A stretch of DNA of 42,677 bases from Deltaproteobacteria bacterium (GTDB lineage: Bacteria; Myxococcota_A; UBA9160; UBA4427): contig JAJDAN010000016.1 of NCBI GenBank assembly GCA_029261855.1, positions 1 to 42,677 on the forward strand. The letters run 5' to 3'. Position 1 is the first letter of the stretch. Every line of letters starts with the position of its first letter. Under the pieces are notes generated by a model. That model saw nothing but the letters and a program-made list of their open reading frames with translations. It did no database searches and had not been told where the DNA came from. The translations under genes and the position numbers were made by a program. Below, in pieces: positions 21,999-30,341 of this stretch.

Positions 21999-23489
21999 AT
22001 GATGACAGGCCGGAGTGTGTCGCCGATCGCCGCGTTGGCGGTCGCTTCCCTGGCCCTGGGCTTTGTCTTTGTCGGCTGCGGCGACTCCCGTCCTCCCCGG
22101 GGTCTCGTGCTCGTGGTGGTCGATACCCTGCGTGCGGACCATCTCGGCGCCTACGGCTATGGGCGGCCGACGTCGCCGAACATCGATGCGCTGGCCGAGG
22201 ACGCGGTGCTCTTCCGGGACGCCGTCAGCCCGGCGCCCTGGACGTTGCCGTCGCTGGCGACCTTGATGACGTCCCTCTATCCGTCGGTGCACGGGGCGCA
22301 CTCGCCGAGCGATCTGCAGAACCTGGCCTGGCTGTTCAACCCGGGCAACTTCCAGGCCTTCTCGAGCCTGCACGAATCGCGGACGACGCTGGCGGAAGTC
22401 CTGCGGGACGCGGGCTTTGCGACCTTCGGCGCGGTCCAGGGCAGCTACCCGACCTCGGTCTTCGGGATGGGGCAGGGCTTCGACATCTACCGGCAGAACC
22501 TGACGCCCGGGGTGCGCTTCGACGTCGAAGACGCGCTGGCGTGGCTCGACGACGAGCAGCCCGATCGCTTCTTCGTCTATCTGCACGTGATGGAGGTGCA
22601 CGCACCGTACATGGCGCCGGCCATCAAGCCCGGCAGCGAACGCAAGCTGGATCCGGGGCGCATGGCCTACTACGAGGAAGCGATCGGCGAGGAGAGCCGG
22701 CGTTTCCTCGAGACCGATTTCGACCCGGACTATCGCGGGACGGTGAATGGTTCGCGGGCGGATCTGCGCGCGCGAGCCCACGCGCCGGACGAGCTGTCGC
22801 CCGCCGATCGCGAGCATCTGGTCGCCCTCTACGACCGCGGCATCGTCTACGCCGACCACTGGATCGGCGTGCTGCTGGACGGCCTGCGCGAGCGCGGTCT
22901 GCTCGACGACGTCGTGTTCGTGCTGACTGCCGACCACGGGGAAGAGTTCGTCGAACACGGTCGCCTCGAGCACAGCTTCAGCTTCTACGAGGAAATGCTG
23001 CACGTGCCGCTGATCGTGCGCGTGCCCGGAGAGGGCCGGGGTGTGGTGGTCGAAGAGACGGCGGGGCTCGTCGACGTCATGCCCACCGTGGTCGGAGTGC
23101 TCGGGGTGCCCGGTAGCGAGGGCATGCAGGGGCGTGATCTGCGCAGCGCGTGGCAGGCGCCGGGCCGCGAGAAGCGTGCGCCCGACTATCTTGGCGAGGC
23201 GAGTCTCCACCGCCGGGACCGGGCGCTGCGCGGTCCCGGGTTCAAGTACATCCGGCGCGACGACGGCGCGGGCGCCGTGCGGGAAGAGCTGTACGACCTG
23301 GCCGTCGACCCGGGAGAAAAGCGCAACCGTTGCCGCCAGGCGCCGCAGGCGTGTCTGGCCCATCGCCGCCGGCTCGCGGCGGTGCTCGCTGCCCAGCGCG
23401 AGCGCGCGAGCGCGATGGCGGCCCCCGAGCCCGCCGAGATCGACGACGACACCCGCGAATCGCTGCGCGCCCTGGGATACATCGAGTAG
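21999..23489 (+). CDS. sulfatase-superfamily lipoprotein with Thr in the nucleophile position
   Basis: A 496-residue protein of the alkaline phosphatase/sulfatase superfamily. Its N-terminus is a lipoprotein signal: a hydrophobic stretch ending FVFVGCGDS with a lipobox Cys. Metal ligands appear in VVVDTLRADHLGAYGYGRP and in 'FVLTADHGEEFVEHG'. The nucleophile motif is W-T82-L-P-S-L instead of the C/S-x-P-S-R that is converted to formylglycine, so Thr82 would be the nucleophile. The C-terminal 'ESLRALGYIE' ending is common in this subgroup of envelope enzymes. It may act as a phosphohydrolase, phosphotransferase or sulfatase at the envelope. ATG 21999 has GGAG 6 nt upstream; ATG 22002 is equally possible. 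Confidence 0.82.
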   Translation: MMTGRSVSPIAALAVASLALGFVFVGCGDSRPPRGLVLVVVDTLRADHLGAYGYGRPTSPNIDALAEDAVLFRDAVSPAPWTLPSLATLMTSLYPSVHGAHSPSDLQNLAWLFNPGNFQAFSSLHESRTTLAEVLRDAGFATFGAVQGSYPTSVFGMGQGFDIYRQNLTPGVRFDVEDALAWLDDEQPDRFFVYLHVMEVHAPYMAPAIKPGSERKLDPGRMAYYEEAIGEESRRFLETDFDPDYRGTVNGSRADLRARAHAPDELSPADREHLVALYDRGIVYADHWIGVLLDGLRERGLLDDVVFVLTADHGEEFVEHGRLEHSFSFYEEMLHVPLIVRVPGEGRGVVVEETAGLVDVMPTVVGVLGVPGSEGMQGRDLRSAWQAPGREKRAPDYLGEASLHRRDRALRGPGFKYIRRDDGAGAVREELYDLAVDPGEKRNRCRQAPQACLAHRRRLAAVLAAQRERASAMAAPEPAEIDDDTRESLRALGYIE

Positions 23490-23550
23490 CGCCGCGGTCA
23501 GCGGCATCCCGGTGGAGGTGGCGCCGGTCTGACCCGGCACCCGCGACGCG

Positions 23551-23991
23551 TCAGACCGCTTCCCACTGCGGGATGCGCAGGGTCTCGCCGTCTGCACCTT
23601 CGCCGTCCGGGTAGGGGAACTCTTCGAAGGTGGCGCGGACGCGCTGCCCGATCCGGACGTCGTTCGGCTCGCGGTTCAGCACGTTGCCGATCACGCTGAC
23701 ACCCGGCGCGCCGTCGAGGGAAACCACTACCACCGCGTAGGGGACGGCGTCCGCCAGCCAGGGATGCACGGCCTGGTGGACCACCGCGACGCTCTCGACG
23801 GTGCCCTCGCCGCTGCAGTCGCGGAACACGACGTTCGTCCCCTGGCAGTTGCCGCAGATCTCGTCGGGCGGCTGCTGGAAGGCGCCGCAGTCTTCGCAGG
23901 CCTGGGCCACGATCTTGCCGGACGTGAACCACGGGCGGTTCCAGTCGTCCAGGGTGGGCAGTACCCAGTCGTCTCCGAGATGTCTCGCCAT
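23551..23991 (-). CDS. DUF35 OB-fold/zinc-ribbon protein (thiolase partner)
   Basis: A 146-residue acyl-CoA-associated protein. The N-terminal rubredoxin-like zinc ribbon shows C-E-D-C ... C-G-N-C within ACEDCGAFQQPPDEICGNC. The rest is an OB fold with 'GEGTVESVAVVHQAVHPW' and 'VIGNVLNREPNDVRIGQRVR'. In actinobacterial steroid degradation such DUF35 proteins form obligate complexes with Ltp2-like thiolase-fold aldolases or with MaoC hydratases. Here the gene starts 4 bp after the stop of a thiolase-fold protein, the same pairing. It is the last gene of the seven-gene minus-strand run. The start at 23991 is where the family N-terminus begins; the frame is open further upstream. Confidence 0.88.
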   Translation of the reverse strand: MARHLGDDWVLPTLDDWNRPWFTSGKIVAQACEDCGAFQQPPDEICGNCQGTNVVFRDCSGEGTVESVAVVHQAVHPWLADAVPYAVVVVSLDGAPGVSVIGNVLNREPNDVRIGQRVRATFEEFPYPDGEGADGETLRIPQWEAV

Positions 23992-23995
23992 CGGG

Positions 23996-25156
23996 TCAGT
24001 CCTTTGCCAGCAGCAGCGCGCTGCCCGGTGCGTAGCCGGGGCCGGACACCACGAGCGACAGCTCGGCGTCCGCGACCTGGCAGGTCGACTCGCCACGCAG
24101 CTGGCGCGTGGCCTCGACGATCAGCTCGAAGCCGTGGATGTACGCCTCGCCGATGTTGCCCCCGCTGGTGTTGAACGGGAAGCGAGCGTCCGGGCCTTCG
24201 AGTGCGCCGTTCGACACGAAGGCCTCGACCTCGTCGGGCTTGCAGAAGCCCATCTCGCACAGCGAGATGAGCACCGGGCCGGTGAAGTTCTCGTAGAACT
24301 GCGCGACGTCGACATCGTCGGGGCCTACGCCTGCGCGTTCCCACAAGGTCTCGCCGACGTTGTCGTAGTACATGCGACCGAGCCAACGCGGCTGGAAGGC
24401 GGAAGACCCGTACATGGGGCCGAGCCCCTGGGCGGCGGCCAGGATGCGGGCGGGCTTGCTGCGCAAGTCGCGCGCACGTTCGGCGCGGGACACGACGACC
24501 GCCGACGCTCCGTCGTTTTCCGGGCAGCAGTCGTAGAGATGGAAGGGTTCGACGATCCAGCGCGACGCGTGGTACTTCTCGCGGGTGAGCGGCTTGCCGT
24601 AGCGCGTGGCGCGCGGGTTGCGCTGGGCATTCGCGTAGCAGGCCATCGAGATGTCACACAGGGCTTCCTGGGAGATGCCGTGGTCGTGCATGAAGCGCGC
24701 GCTGTGGAGCGCGCATTCCTGGGCGGGAGAAAGCAGGCCGTAGGGGGCCTTCCACGCCATGTCGCCGTCCATGGTGCGCCCGCTGCCGCGCGCCTGGCCG
24801 AAGCGGCCGAACTGCCCCTGGGCCAGTGCCCGGAAGGCCACCACGTTTTCCGCGTAGCCGGCGCTGACCGCGGCGTCCGCCATCTGCACCGCCGCAGCCG
24901 CGTTGTTGCCGCCCCCGGCCCAGGACTGGGAGGACCAGCGCAGATTCTTGATGCCGAGCGCGCGGGCCAGTCGCAGCGGGTCGTTGCGCTGGTCGTTGTA
25001 CGAGACGAAGCCGTCGATGTCCGCGATGTCGATGCCGGCGTCTGCGGCGGCGTTCCGGATCGCGGTGCAGCAAAGCTGGAACTCGGTCTGGGTCGCGCGT
25101 CCGCGGACAAAGTAGTCGGACTCGCCGACGCCGGCGATGATGGCCTGCTTCTGCAT
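23996..25156 (-). CDS. thiolase-fold protein of the SCP-x/Ltp2 type lacking the catalytic Cys
   Basis: A 386-residue lipid-transfer-protein-like thiolase. The N-terminus (AIIAGVGESDYF) and C-terminus fit the family. Where thiolases have the nucleophile loop C-x-S-G there is SWAGGGNNAAAAVQMADAAV, with no Cys. Where thiolases have GGxxxxGHPxGA it has NTSGGNIGEAYIHGFEL, with Tyr instead of the His. Ltp2-type retro-aldolases, which cleave steroid side-chain beta-hydroxyacyl-CoA esters, show this Tyr and lack the Cys. So a retro-aldol rather than thiolytic reaction is more likely, together with the DUF35 partner 4 bp downstream. The start at 25156 lies 4 bp after the stop of the H1-like gene and has a weak Shine-Dalgarno sequence. 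Confidence 0.85.
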   Translation of the reverse strand: MQKQAIIAGVGESDYFVRGRATQTEFQLCCTAIRNAAADAGIDIADIDGFVSYNDQRNDPLRLARALGIKNLRWSSQSWAGGGNNAAAAVQMADAAVSAGYAENVVAFRALAQGQFGRFGQARGSGRTMDGDMAWKAPYGLLSPAQECALHSARFMHDHGISQEALCDISMACYANAQRNPRATRYGKPLTREKYHASRWIVEPFHLYDCCPENDGASAVVVSRAERARDLRSKPARILAAAQGLGPMYGSSAFQPRWLGRMYYDNVGETLWERAGVGPDDVDVAQFYENFTGPVLISLCEMGFCKPDEVEAFVSNGALEGPDARFPFNTSGGNIGEAYIHGFELIVEATRQLRGESTCQVADAELSLVVSGPGYAPGSALLLAKD

Positions 25157-25160
25157 GGGA

Positions 25161-25691
25161 TTAGAACCTTCGGTTGCGACTGCGACCGGGGATCACGCCG
25201 TCGTGGCTGATCTCGAGTGCCTTTTCGGCGACCGCGCGGGCGGCTTCGGTGGCGTCCTTGAAGGACTCCGCTTCGAGCTGCTGACGGGCTTCGCGAAACT
25301 CGTCCGGGCGGAAGGATGTCGCCACCCGCGGCCGCAGGCCGAACACGTGGCCCATGTTGACGTCGAGCGCCGAGAAACCGCCTTTCTTGGCTGCGGGCTT
25401 CGCGGGCTGGGCTGCGGGCTTCGTTGCCGGCTTCGTTGCCGCGGTCGTCTTGGCTGCAGCCGACTTCGCCGGGCTCTTCTTTCCCGAACTCTTCTTTTCC
25501 GAGCTCTTCTTTCCCGAGCTCTTCTTTCCCGAGCTCTTCTTGCCCGCAGTCTTCTTCGCCGGGCTCTTCTTGGCGGCGGCAGCCTTCTTCGTGGCCGGCT
25601 TCTTCTTCGCCGCGGCCTTCTTGGCGGGTTTCTTCGCGGCCTTCGAGGCCTTCGACTTGGATGCGGACGCGCTCTTCTTCTTGGCTGTCAT
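25161..25691 (-). CDS. histone-H1-like Lys/Ala-rich protein with a separate C-terminal domain
   Basis: A 176-residue protein in two parts. Residues 1-105 are Lys/Ala/Ser/Pro repeats of the eukaryotic-H1/AlgP type, including tandem KKSSG units that are also repeated in the DNA (25480-25550). Such tails bind DNA without sequence specificity. Residues ~106-176 are of normal composition and begin FSALDVNMGHVFGLRPRVAT, then 'SFRPDEFREARQQL', and end in a basic tail. I do not recognise this domain. The ATG at 25691 is the only sensible start. The stop is 4 bp before the thiolase-fold gene, so they should be co-transcribed, an unusual pairing of a chromatin-like protein with lipid metabolism. DNA binding is inferred from composition. 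Confidence 0.75.
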   Translation of the reverse strand: MTAKKKSASASKSKASKAAKKPAKKAAAKKKPATKKAAAAKKSPAKKTAGKKSSGKKSSGKKSSEKKSSGKKSPAKSAAAKTTAATKPATKPAAQPAKPAAKKGGFSALDVNMGHVFGLRPRVATSFRPDEFREARQQLEAESFKDATEAARAVAEKALEISHDGVIPGRSRNRRF

Positions 25692-25703
25692 AGCCGGCAG
25701 CTT

Positions 25704-25730
25704 AGCCGTTTTTCGCGCGCGGGAACGGCT
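25704..25730 (-). other. stem-loop between the HEAT-repeat and H1-like genes
   Basis: AGCCGTT at 25704-25710 and AACGGCT at 25724-25730 form a 7-bp stem around a 13-nt GC-rich loop, within the 45-bp gap and just upstream of the H1-like start codon. It could attenuate readthrough or affect mRNA stability. It is not followed by a T run. Confidence 0.35.
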
Positions 25731-25736
25731 CCGGCT

Positions 25737-27056
25737 TCAATGAGCGTGGGTGTCCAGGTCGCCCCGGGCGAGATCCGCAAGCTTGCGCAGTGCCGGGTCC
25801 GGGTGATCGCGGCCGATCTCGGCCAGGGCACGTCTTCCGCCGGGACCGGCGAGGGAAAGCCCCGAGATCGCCGCGTGCCTGGCGTCCCGGGACGTCGCGC
25901 AGCACGCGGGGTAACGGCCATAGACGATCGCGCGCAGGTCGGGAACCGCGCGGTCGCCGAAGGACGCGGCCAGGCGGGCTGCGGTTCCACGCACCGCCGG
26001 GACCGCGTCGGCGAGAGAGGCCAGGGTGTCGGGCAGGCTGGCCATCCCGAGCACGGCAACCAGCTGCTCGAGTGCGGCCGCGCGCAGCAGCGGGTCCGGG
26101 TCGTCCACCGCAAGCCGGCGCAGCAGCGCGGCATCTCCGGCCGTGGCGGTTCGCACCGCCACCTGCCGATACGCGGGGTCGTCCTGGGCGACGAGCCAGG
26201 CCCGGTCGTCGCTGGTGATCCCCGTCGGAGAGACCCGGGAAAGGGCGTCGAAGACGCGCGCGGGTGCCCGCCCGCCGGCCCCTCCATCGGTCGCGGCGGA
26301 CGCGGCGTCCCGCAGCCGCCCCGCCAGCGAATCCGTGTGCACGGCATCGAAGACCGGCAGCAGCGCGTCGACCAGCGCTGGCTCCCCGTGTTCTCGCAGC
26401 AGACCGCGCACCAGGGCTTGCTCGGAATCGGGGCCGAGCACCGAGGACAGACCTTCGACGGACGAGAGCCGGTCGGCAGCCGCCACGGCCAACGCGGGCT
26501 GCGCGGTCGCGACCAGGGTCGCCAGGAAGCGCACCCCGGCGGCACCGTCTCGCGCTTCCGGGGCGATGGCGAGGTAGTGGTGCAGTACGTCGATGCTGCC
26601 GAGCGCCGGGTCATGGACGAAGGCGCTTCCGCCCAGTGCGAGCCCGAGGGTCTGCCGGCGCTTGCTCGGTTCGGGGATCCGCGTTCGCCAGATCGACGCG
26701 CTACCCAGGGGTTCCAGCACGACCAGGGCGCGACCGCTCTCGTCGAACCGCGGCGGTCGCCCGCTGGCCAGCTCCTCCCAGGCGAAGCGCAAGGGCGTGC
26801 CTTCGTCGAAGTCGCCGGCACGGGCGCCGACGACGCGCTCGACCCAGATGCGCGCGCTGTAGCCGTGGGCATCCAGGCGCTGGACCTCGTTGATGCGGCC
26901 GACCACGGTCAGCGCGTCTGCTTCCATGGCTTCGACGAGACCCCGGGCGGCGGGCGCGGGCTCCCCGGCGCTCGCCACCTGGGCAAGCTGCGCGAGCGCG
27001 AGCCCGGAGACCGCTGCCGCGAACCACGGCAGCGCGCGACTTCGGCTTCCGGTCAC
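25737..27056 (-). CDS. exported HEAT-repeat-like protein
   Basis: A 439-residue protein with a Sec signal peptide (WFAAAVSGLALAQLAQVASA, cleavage near residue 30). The C-terminal half has several HEAT-like helical pairs: 'QVAVRTATAGDAALLRRLAVDD', 'PLLRAAALEQLVAVLGM', 'AVRGTAARLAASFGDRAVPDL' and 'GGRRALAEIGRDHPDPALRKL'. The N-terminal half has a beta-rich region with VVGRINEVQRLDAHGYSARI, which resembles domains of exported proteins but which I cannot name. The GTG start overlaps the stop of the CehA-like gene as GTGA, so the two are translationally coupled. HEAT repeats suggest a periplasmic scaffold. Catalytic residues are not evident. Confidence 0.7.
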   Translation of the reverse strand: MTGSRSRALPWFAAAVSGLALAQLAQVASAGEPAPAARGLVEAMEADALTVVGRINEVQRLDAHGYSARIWVERVVGARAGDFDEGTPLRFAWEELASGRPPRFDESGRALVVLEPLGSASIWRTRIPEPSKRRQTLGLALGGSAFVHDPALGSIDVLHHYLAIAPEARDGAAGVRFLATLVATAQPALAVAAADRLSSVEGLSSVLGPDSEQALVRGLLREHGEPALVDALLPVFDAVHTDSLAGRLRDAASAATDGGAGGRAPARVFDALSRVSPTGITSDDRAWLVAQDDPAYRQVAVRTATAGDAALLRRLAVDDPDPLLRAAALEQLVAVLGMASLPDTLASLADAVPAVRGTAARLAASFGDRAVPDLRAIVYGRYPACCATSRDARHAAISGLSLAGPGGRRALAEIGRDHPDPALRKLADLARGDLDTHAH

Positions 27057-30000
27057 GGTCCGGGCTGGAAGCCCGGCTCGCCGTCCACATCGGCGTAGAG
27101 TGCGTTGGTCGCGCCCAGCGCCATCACGCCGCTCTCGCCCAGGTTGCCGTCGACCAGATCGCCGACGACCTGGTTGGTCGTGCGGTCGATGTTCTCCGGG
27201 AAGACCGGGAACATGGGCGCCGACACGCCGTCGCTGCCTTTGACGATCACCACGAACCAGGTGTCTTCAGCGAGCCCCGTGAACGGGACGATGAGCTGCC
27301 GGGTCTCGAGCCGCGTCGCGCCTGTGAGTCCGGGCTCGACCACCACGTTGTCGACCGCGAAGTCGACGCCGGCGGTCAGCACCAGACTGGGGATCGCGCT
27401 GTACATGTACGGGTCTTCGGGCACCGTCTCGGCGTTGGCGTAGATCTCGATGCGGTCGTATTCGGCCCATTCCGGCGCCTGGATGTCGATCTCGAGGTCG
27501 ACGTCGCCCGTGGTGCTGACCAGCTGGGTCGAGCCGTTGCGCGTGAGATCGGCGACGCCGCCGCTGCCGTCGCGCGCATGCAGTCTCGTCTGCACGTAGA
27601 CGCCCTGTCCGCCGACGGCGCGTCCGGCCAACACCGCTTCCCCGACCTCGCGCGTGTCGAACCATTTCGGCGCGTCGGTGCTCGCTGCGACCCAGGTGCG
27701 TGCGCCGCTGCTGTTGAGATTGAAGAACTTGTGGGTGTCCGTGTCGGCGATGAAGGTGATCGGGATGCCCTGGTTCAAATGGTTGAACCAGATCCCGATG
27801 CGTTCGCCGAGGAAGTTCCGCTGGGACCCGCGGCTCTCGCCGTTCCACAGCTCGAGGGCGTCGAAGGGATGGAAGAGGTTGCCCGTGGCCGGCAGTCGCA
27901 GGGCCGCGCGCGCGCTGGCGTCGAGGCCGTCCTGGATGGGCGACAAGGCGGTGTCGATGGCCAGCGGCGCGAAGTGGCTGTCGATGTGATTCACCTGCAC
28001 GGCGGTCTCGGGCAGCGATTGCGCGCCCGTGGTCGCCAGCGCGTAGATCTCCGCCGGGGTCGCGTTGAGCGCGCCGTACTGCGGGAAGTCCATGCCCGCC
28101 GGCGCTGCCAGACCCCAGTCCGTCGACCCGCCGGACGGCACGCTCGGGTCGACGGTGAACGGGTAGCCGTTGAAGTGTCCGTAGTCGAAGCTCGTGATCT
28201 CTTCGCCCACCGTCGAAGTCAGGAACTTCGACATGCCCAGCTCGGCGATGCGGGGCTTGAGGTCCGTGTGGACGCCGTGATCGGTCATGATGACGTTGTC
28301 CACGCCTTCGCCGGCGAACTGCATCACGCGGTCGCTGTGGCTGACCCGCGAGTCCGCCGAGTGGATGCCGTGGACGTGGAAGTCCGACGACACGAACCCC
28401 GGCGTCTCGACGACCCGGGCGATGCGCGCAATGACCTGGGTCTGCTCGCCGCCGACCAGGGTGCGGGGCTCGTGGAACAGGGAGTACTCGGGCCCGCGCG
28501 ATACGTAGATCTCGTACTCGCCGGGCTCAACCACGAGGCTCACCTCGCCCTTGGCATCCGCATAGCCCGCGGCGGCGACGCCGAAGGGGCGTGAGTCTGT
28601 CGGGTCGCGGAAGAGGCCCACGTCGCCGATCGACAAGCCGAACAGGTTGCCGCCGGGGATGATCGGTTCGGGACTGGGGTCGAAGCCGACGACCGTCACC
28701 CGGGCCGGGATCGCCTGGAAGTCTTCGTCGCGGACCTTCACCTTGAGGACGGCGGACTCGGGGAGATCGACGGTGGGCAGGACGACCGTCTCGTCGGCGG
28801 CCACGGAGAAGGGATGCACCGGCGGCTCGGAGGCCCCGCCTTCGTAGAGGTGCCCCGTCAGCGCCGCCGCCATCGCGTAGCTGTCGCCGGCGGGAGTGGG
28901 CGGCACGGTGCCCGCATAGCAACCGTCCGCGTCAGTGCTGAACAGGGTGTGGACGTCGTCGACGGTATCCACGTCGAGGGTGCCGATGACGACCCGGGCA
29001 CCCTGCGCCGGCACGCCCGCGACAGTGACGCAGCCCTCGACGTGCCCGACCGCCGACCCGGAGATATCCGCCGCCATGTCCACGGCATTCGCCCCCGACC
29101 CGTCGCCGACGCCGAGGTAGCGGGTGTAGCTGCGCGTCGCGCCGGCCTCGACGAGGAAGGGCGAAGGCAGCCCCAGGATCGCCTGGAGCACACCGATGCT
29201 CTGGAGCGACAGGGTCACGCCCGAGGTGTTGAGGAAGCTCGGCGCGAACGGCCCCGGGATGGGGATGGTCGCGAAGGAATAGTCGACACCCGCCGCCTCC
29301 CCGTAACCAATCCACGCGAGCGAGCCGAGGTTGGCGGTGAGGATCGCCCCCGGACCCTGCCCCGGCGTGAAGAAGTTCTCGACCTCGCCACCCGCGTTGA
29401 TCCAGTCGCCGATGAGCAGGTTCAAGGGCGTCCCGCCGAGATTCGTCACGGCGGTGTCCATGCGTACGCGTGTCGAGAAGGGGACGAGGCTGTAGGTGGT
29501 GCAGGCCTCGATCGGAAGGTCGTTGTCGTCGGCGTGGGCCGGGACCATGACGCCCGGGATGCCCGAGATCTGGCTCGAGGGGTTGATGAAGTCGAGCAGG
29601 TCATCGGGACCGCAGCTGCGGATCGCCGCGGGGTTGCCGTCTGCTCCGTCGTTCACGATCTCGACGATCTGGGGATTGACCACCGTCTCGACGTCCAGGG
29701 CCGGCGCGATCTCGATGAAGTTGTCGAGCCCGGGGTGGCCCACCAGTTCGAGGTCGATCAGGTTTCCACCGAAGGCCCCGACGCTGTACATGTCGCGCTG
29801 GGGCGCGTCCTGGATGATGAAGCGAGCCGTGCAGTTCGAAAGCAGGTAGTCGCCGACCCGGCTGTGGGCGAGGGGACCGGTGATGAGCTGGGACTCGTCG
29901 CTGATGCGCTCGGCGCGCGCAGGAGGCTCGTACTGGAACGCGCGTGTCGCCGTGACGAGCGCGCCGCCGGGGAAGCTGCGGCCGTGCACCTCGAGCAGAT

Positions 30001-30262
30001 TGTCTGCGGCGAGTACGCCCAGGGCCCCGGCGCGTCGCCCTCCGTCGTCTTCCTTCTCGAAGGCGAGGGTCTCGCCATTGAGGACGACTTCGATGCTGCC
30101 GTGCTTGAACGATCCCTCCAGCACGAAGGCAACGGATTCCATGCACTCGCCGACCACCGTGCCGCTGGGCTCGACGATTTCGATGCGGCTTTCTCCCGGA
30201 CAGCGGAAGGCGAGGGTGGCGACGGCGACGACGAGAACGGAGACAGCAAGGCTTCGAGTCAT
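27053..30262 (-). CDS. large exported CehA/McbA-family metallohydrolase (PHP domain)
   Basis: A 1,069-residue protein with a signal peptide (SLAVSVLVVAVATLAF). The first ~480 residues are beta-rich domains of no clear family, followed by carboxypeptidase-regulatory-like modules (e.g. 'KGEVSLVVEPGEYEIYVSRG'). The catalytic PHP-type domain (about 640-900) shows DFHVHGIHSADSR (metal-binding HxH), MTDHGVHTD, 'VGEEITSFDYGHFNGYPF' and 'FIADTDTHKFFNLNSSGAR'. CehA and McbA hydrolyse carbaryl-type carbamate esters, but the family is broad and no substrate is implied here. It is followed by the coupled HEAT-repeat gene and preceded by the SirB1-like gene (79 bp). Probably periplasmic or outside the cell. 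Confidence 0.8.
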   Translation of the reverse strand: MTRSLAVSVLVVAVATLAFRCPGESRIEIVEPSGTVVGECMESVAFVLEGSFKHGSIEVVLNGETLAFEKEDDGGRRAGALGVLAADNLLEVHGRSFPGGALVTATRAFQYEPPARAERISDESQLITGPLAHSRVGDYLLSNCTARFIIQDAPQRDMYSVGAFGGNLIDLELVGHPGLDNFIEIAPALDVETVVNPQIVEIVNDGADGNPAAIRSCGPDDLLDFINPSSQISGIPGVMVPAHADDNDLPIEACTTYSLVPFSTRVRMDTAVTNLGGTPLNLLIGDWINAGGEVENFFTPGQGPGAILTANLGSLAWIGYGEAAGVDYSFATIPIPGPFAPSFLNTSGVTLSLQSIGVLQAILGLPSPFLVEAGATRSYTRYLGVGDGSGANAVDMAADISGSAVGHVEGCVTVAGVPAQGARVVIGTLDVDTVDDVHTLFSTDADGCYAGTVPPTPAGDSYAMAAALTGHLYEGGASEPPVHPFSVAADETVVLPTVDLPESAVLKVKVRDEDFQAIPARVTVVGFDPSPEPIIPGGNLFGLSIGDVGLFRDPTDSRPFGVAAAGYADAKGEVSLVVEPGEYEIYVSRGPEYSLFHEPRTLVGGEQTQVIARIARVVETPGFVSSDFHVHGIHSADSRVSHSDRVMQFAGEGVDNVIMTDHGVHTDLKPRIAELGMSKFLTSTVGEEITSFDYGHFNGYPFTVDPSVPSGGSTDWGLAAPAGMDFPQYGALNATPAEIYALATTGAQSLPETAVQVNHIDSHFAPLAIDTALSPIQDGLDASARAALRLPATGNLFHPFDALELWNGESRGSQRNFLGERIGIWFNHLNQGIPITFIADTDTHKFFNLNSSGARTWVAASTDAPKWFDTREVGEAVLAGRAVGGQGVYVQTRLHARDGSGGVADLTRNGSTQLVSTTGDVDLEIDIQAPEWAEYDRIEIYANAETVPEDPYMYSAIPSLVLTAGVDFAVDNVVVEPGLTGATRLETRQLIVPFTGLAEDTWFVVIVKGSDGVSAPMFPVFPENIDRTTNQVVGDLVDGNLGESGVMALGATNALYADVDGEPGFQPGP

Positions 30263-30341
30263 GGGCCCATTCTACGACGAATGCCGCCCGAAGTGCGGAG
30301 CGTTCTCGTTCACTGACCGGGCGTCACCCGCTGGGCGCGCG

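Noticed and set aside
25354-25743. A hydrophobic plus-strand open frame antisense to the H1-like gene
   Set aside because: The Phe/Ala/Leu-rich reading is the complement of Lys/Ala codons (AAG read as CTT); the minus-strand gene has the domain, start and spacing evidence.
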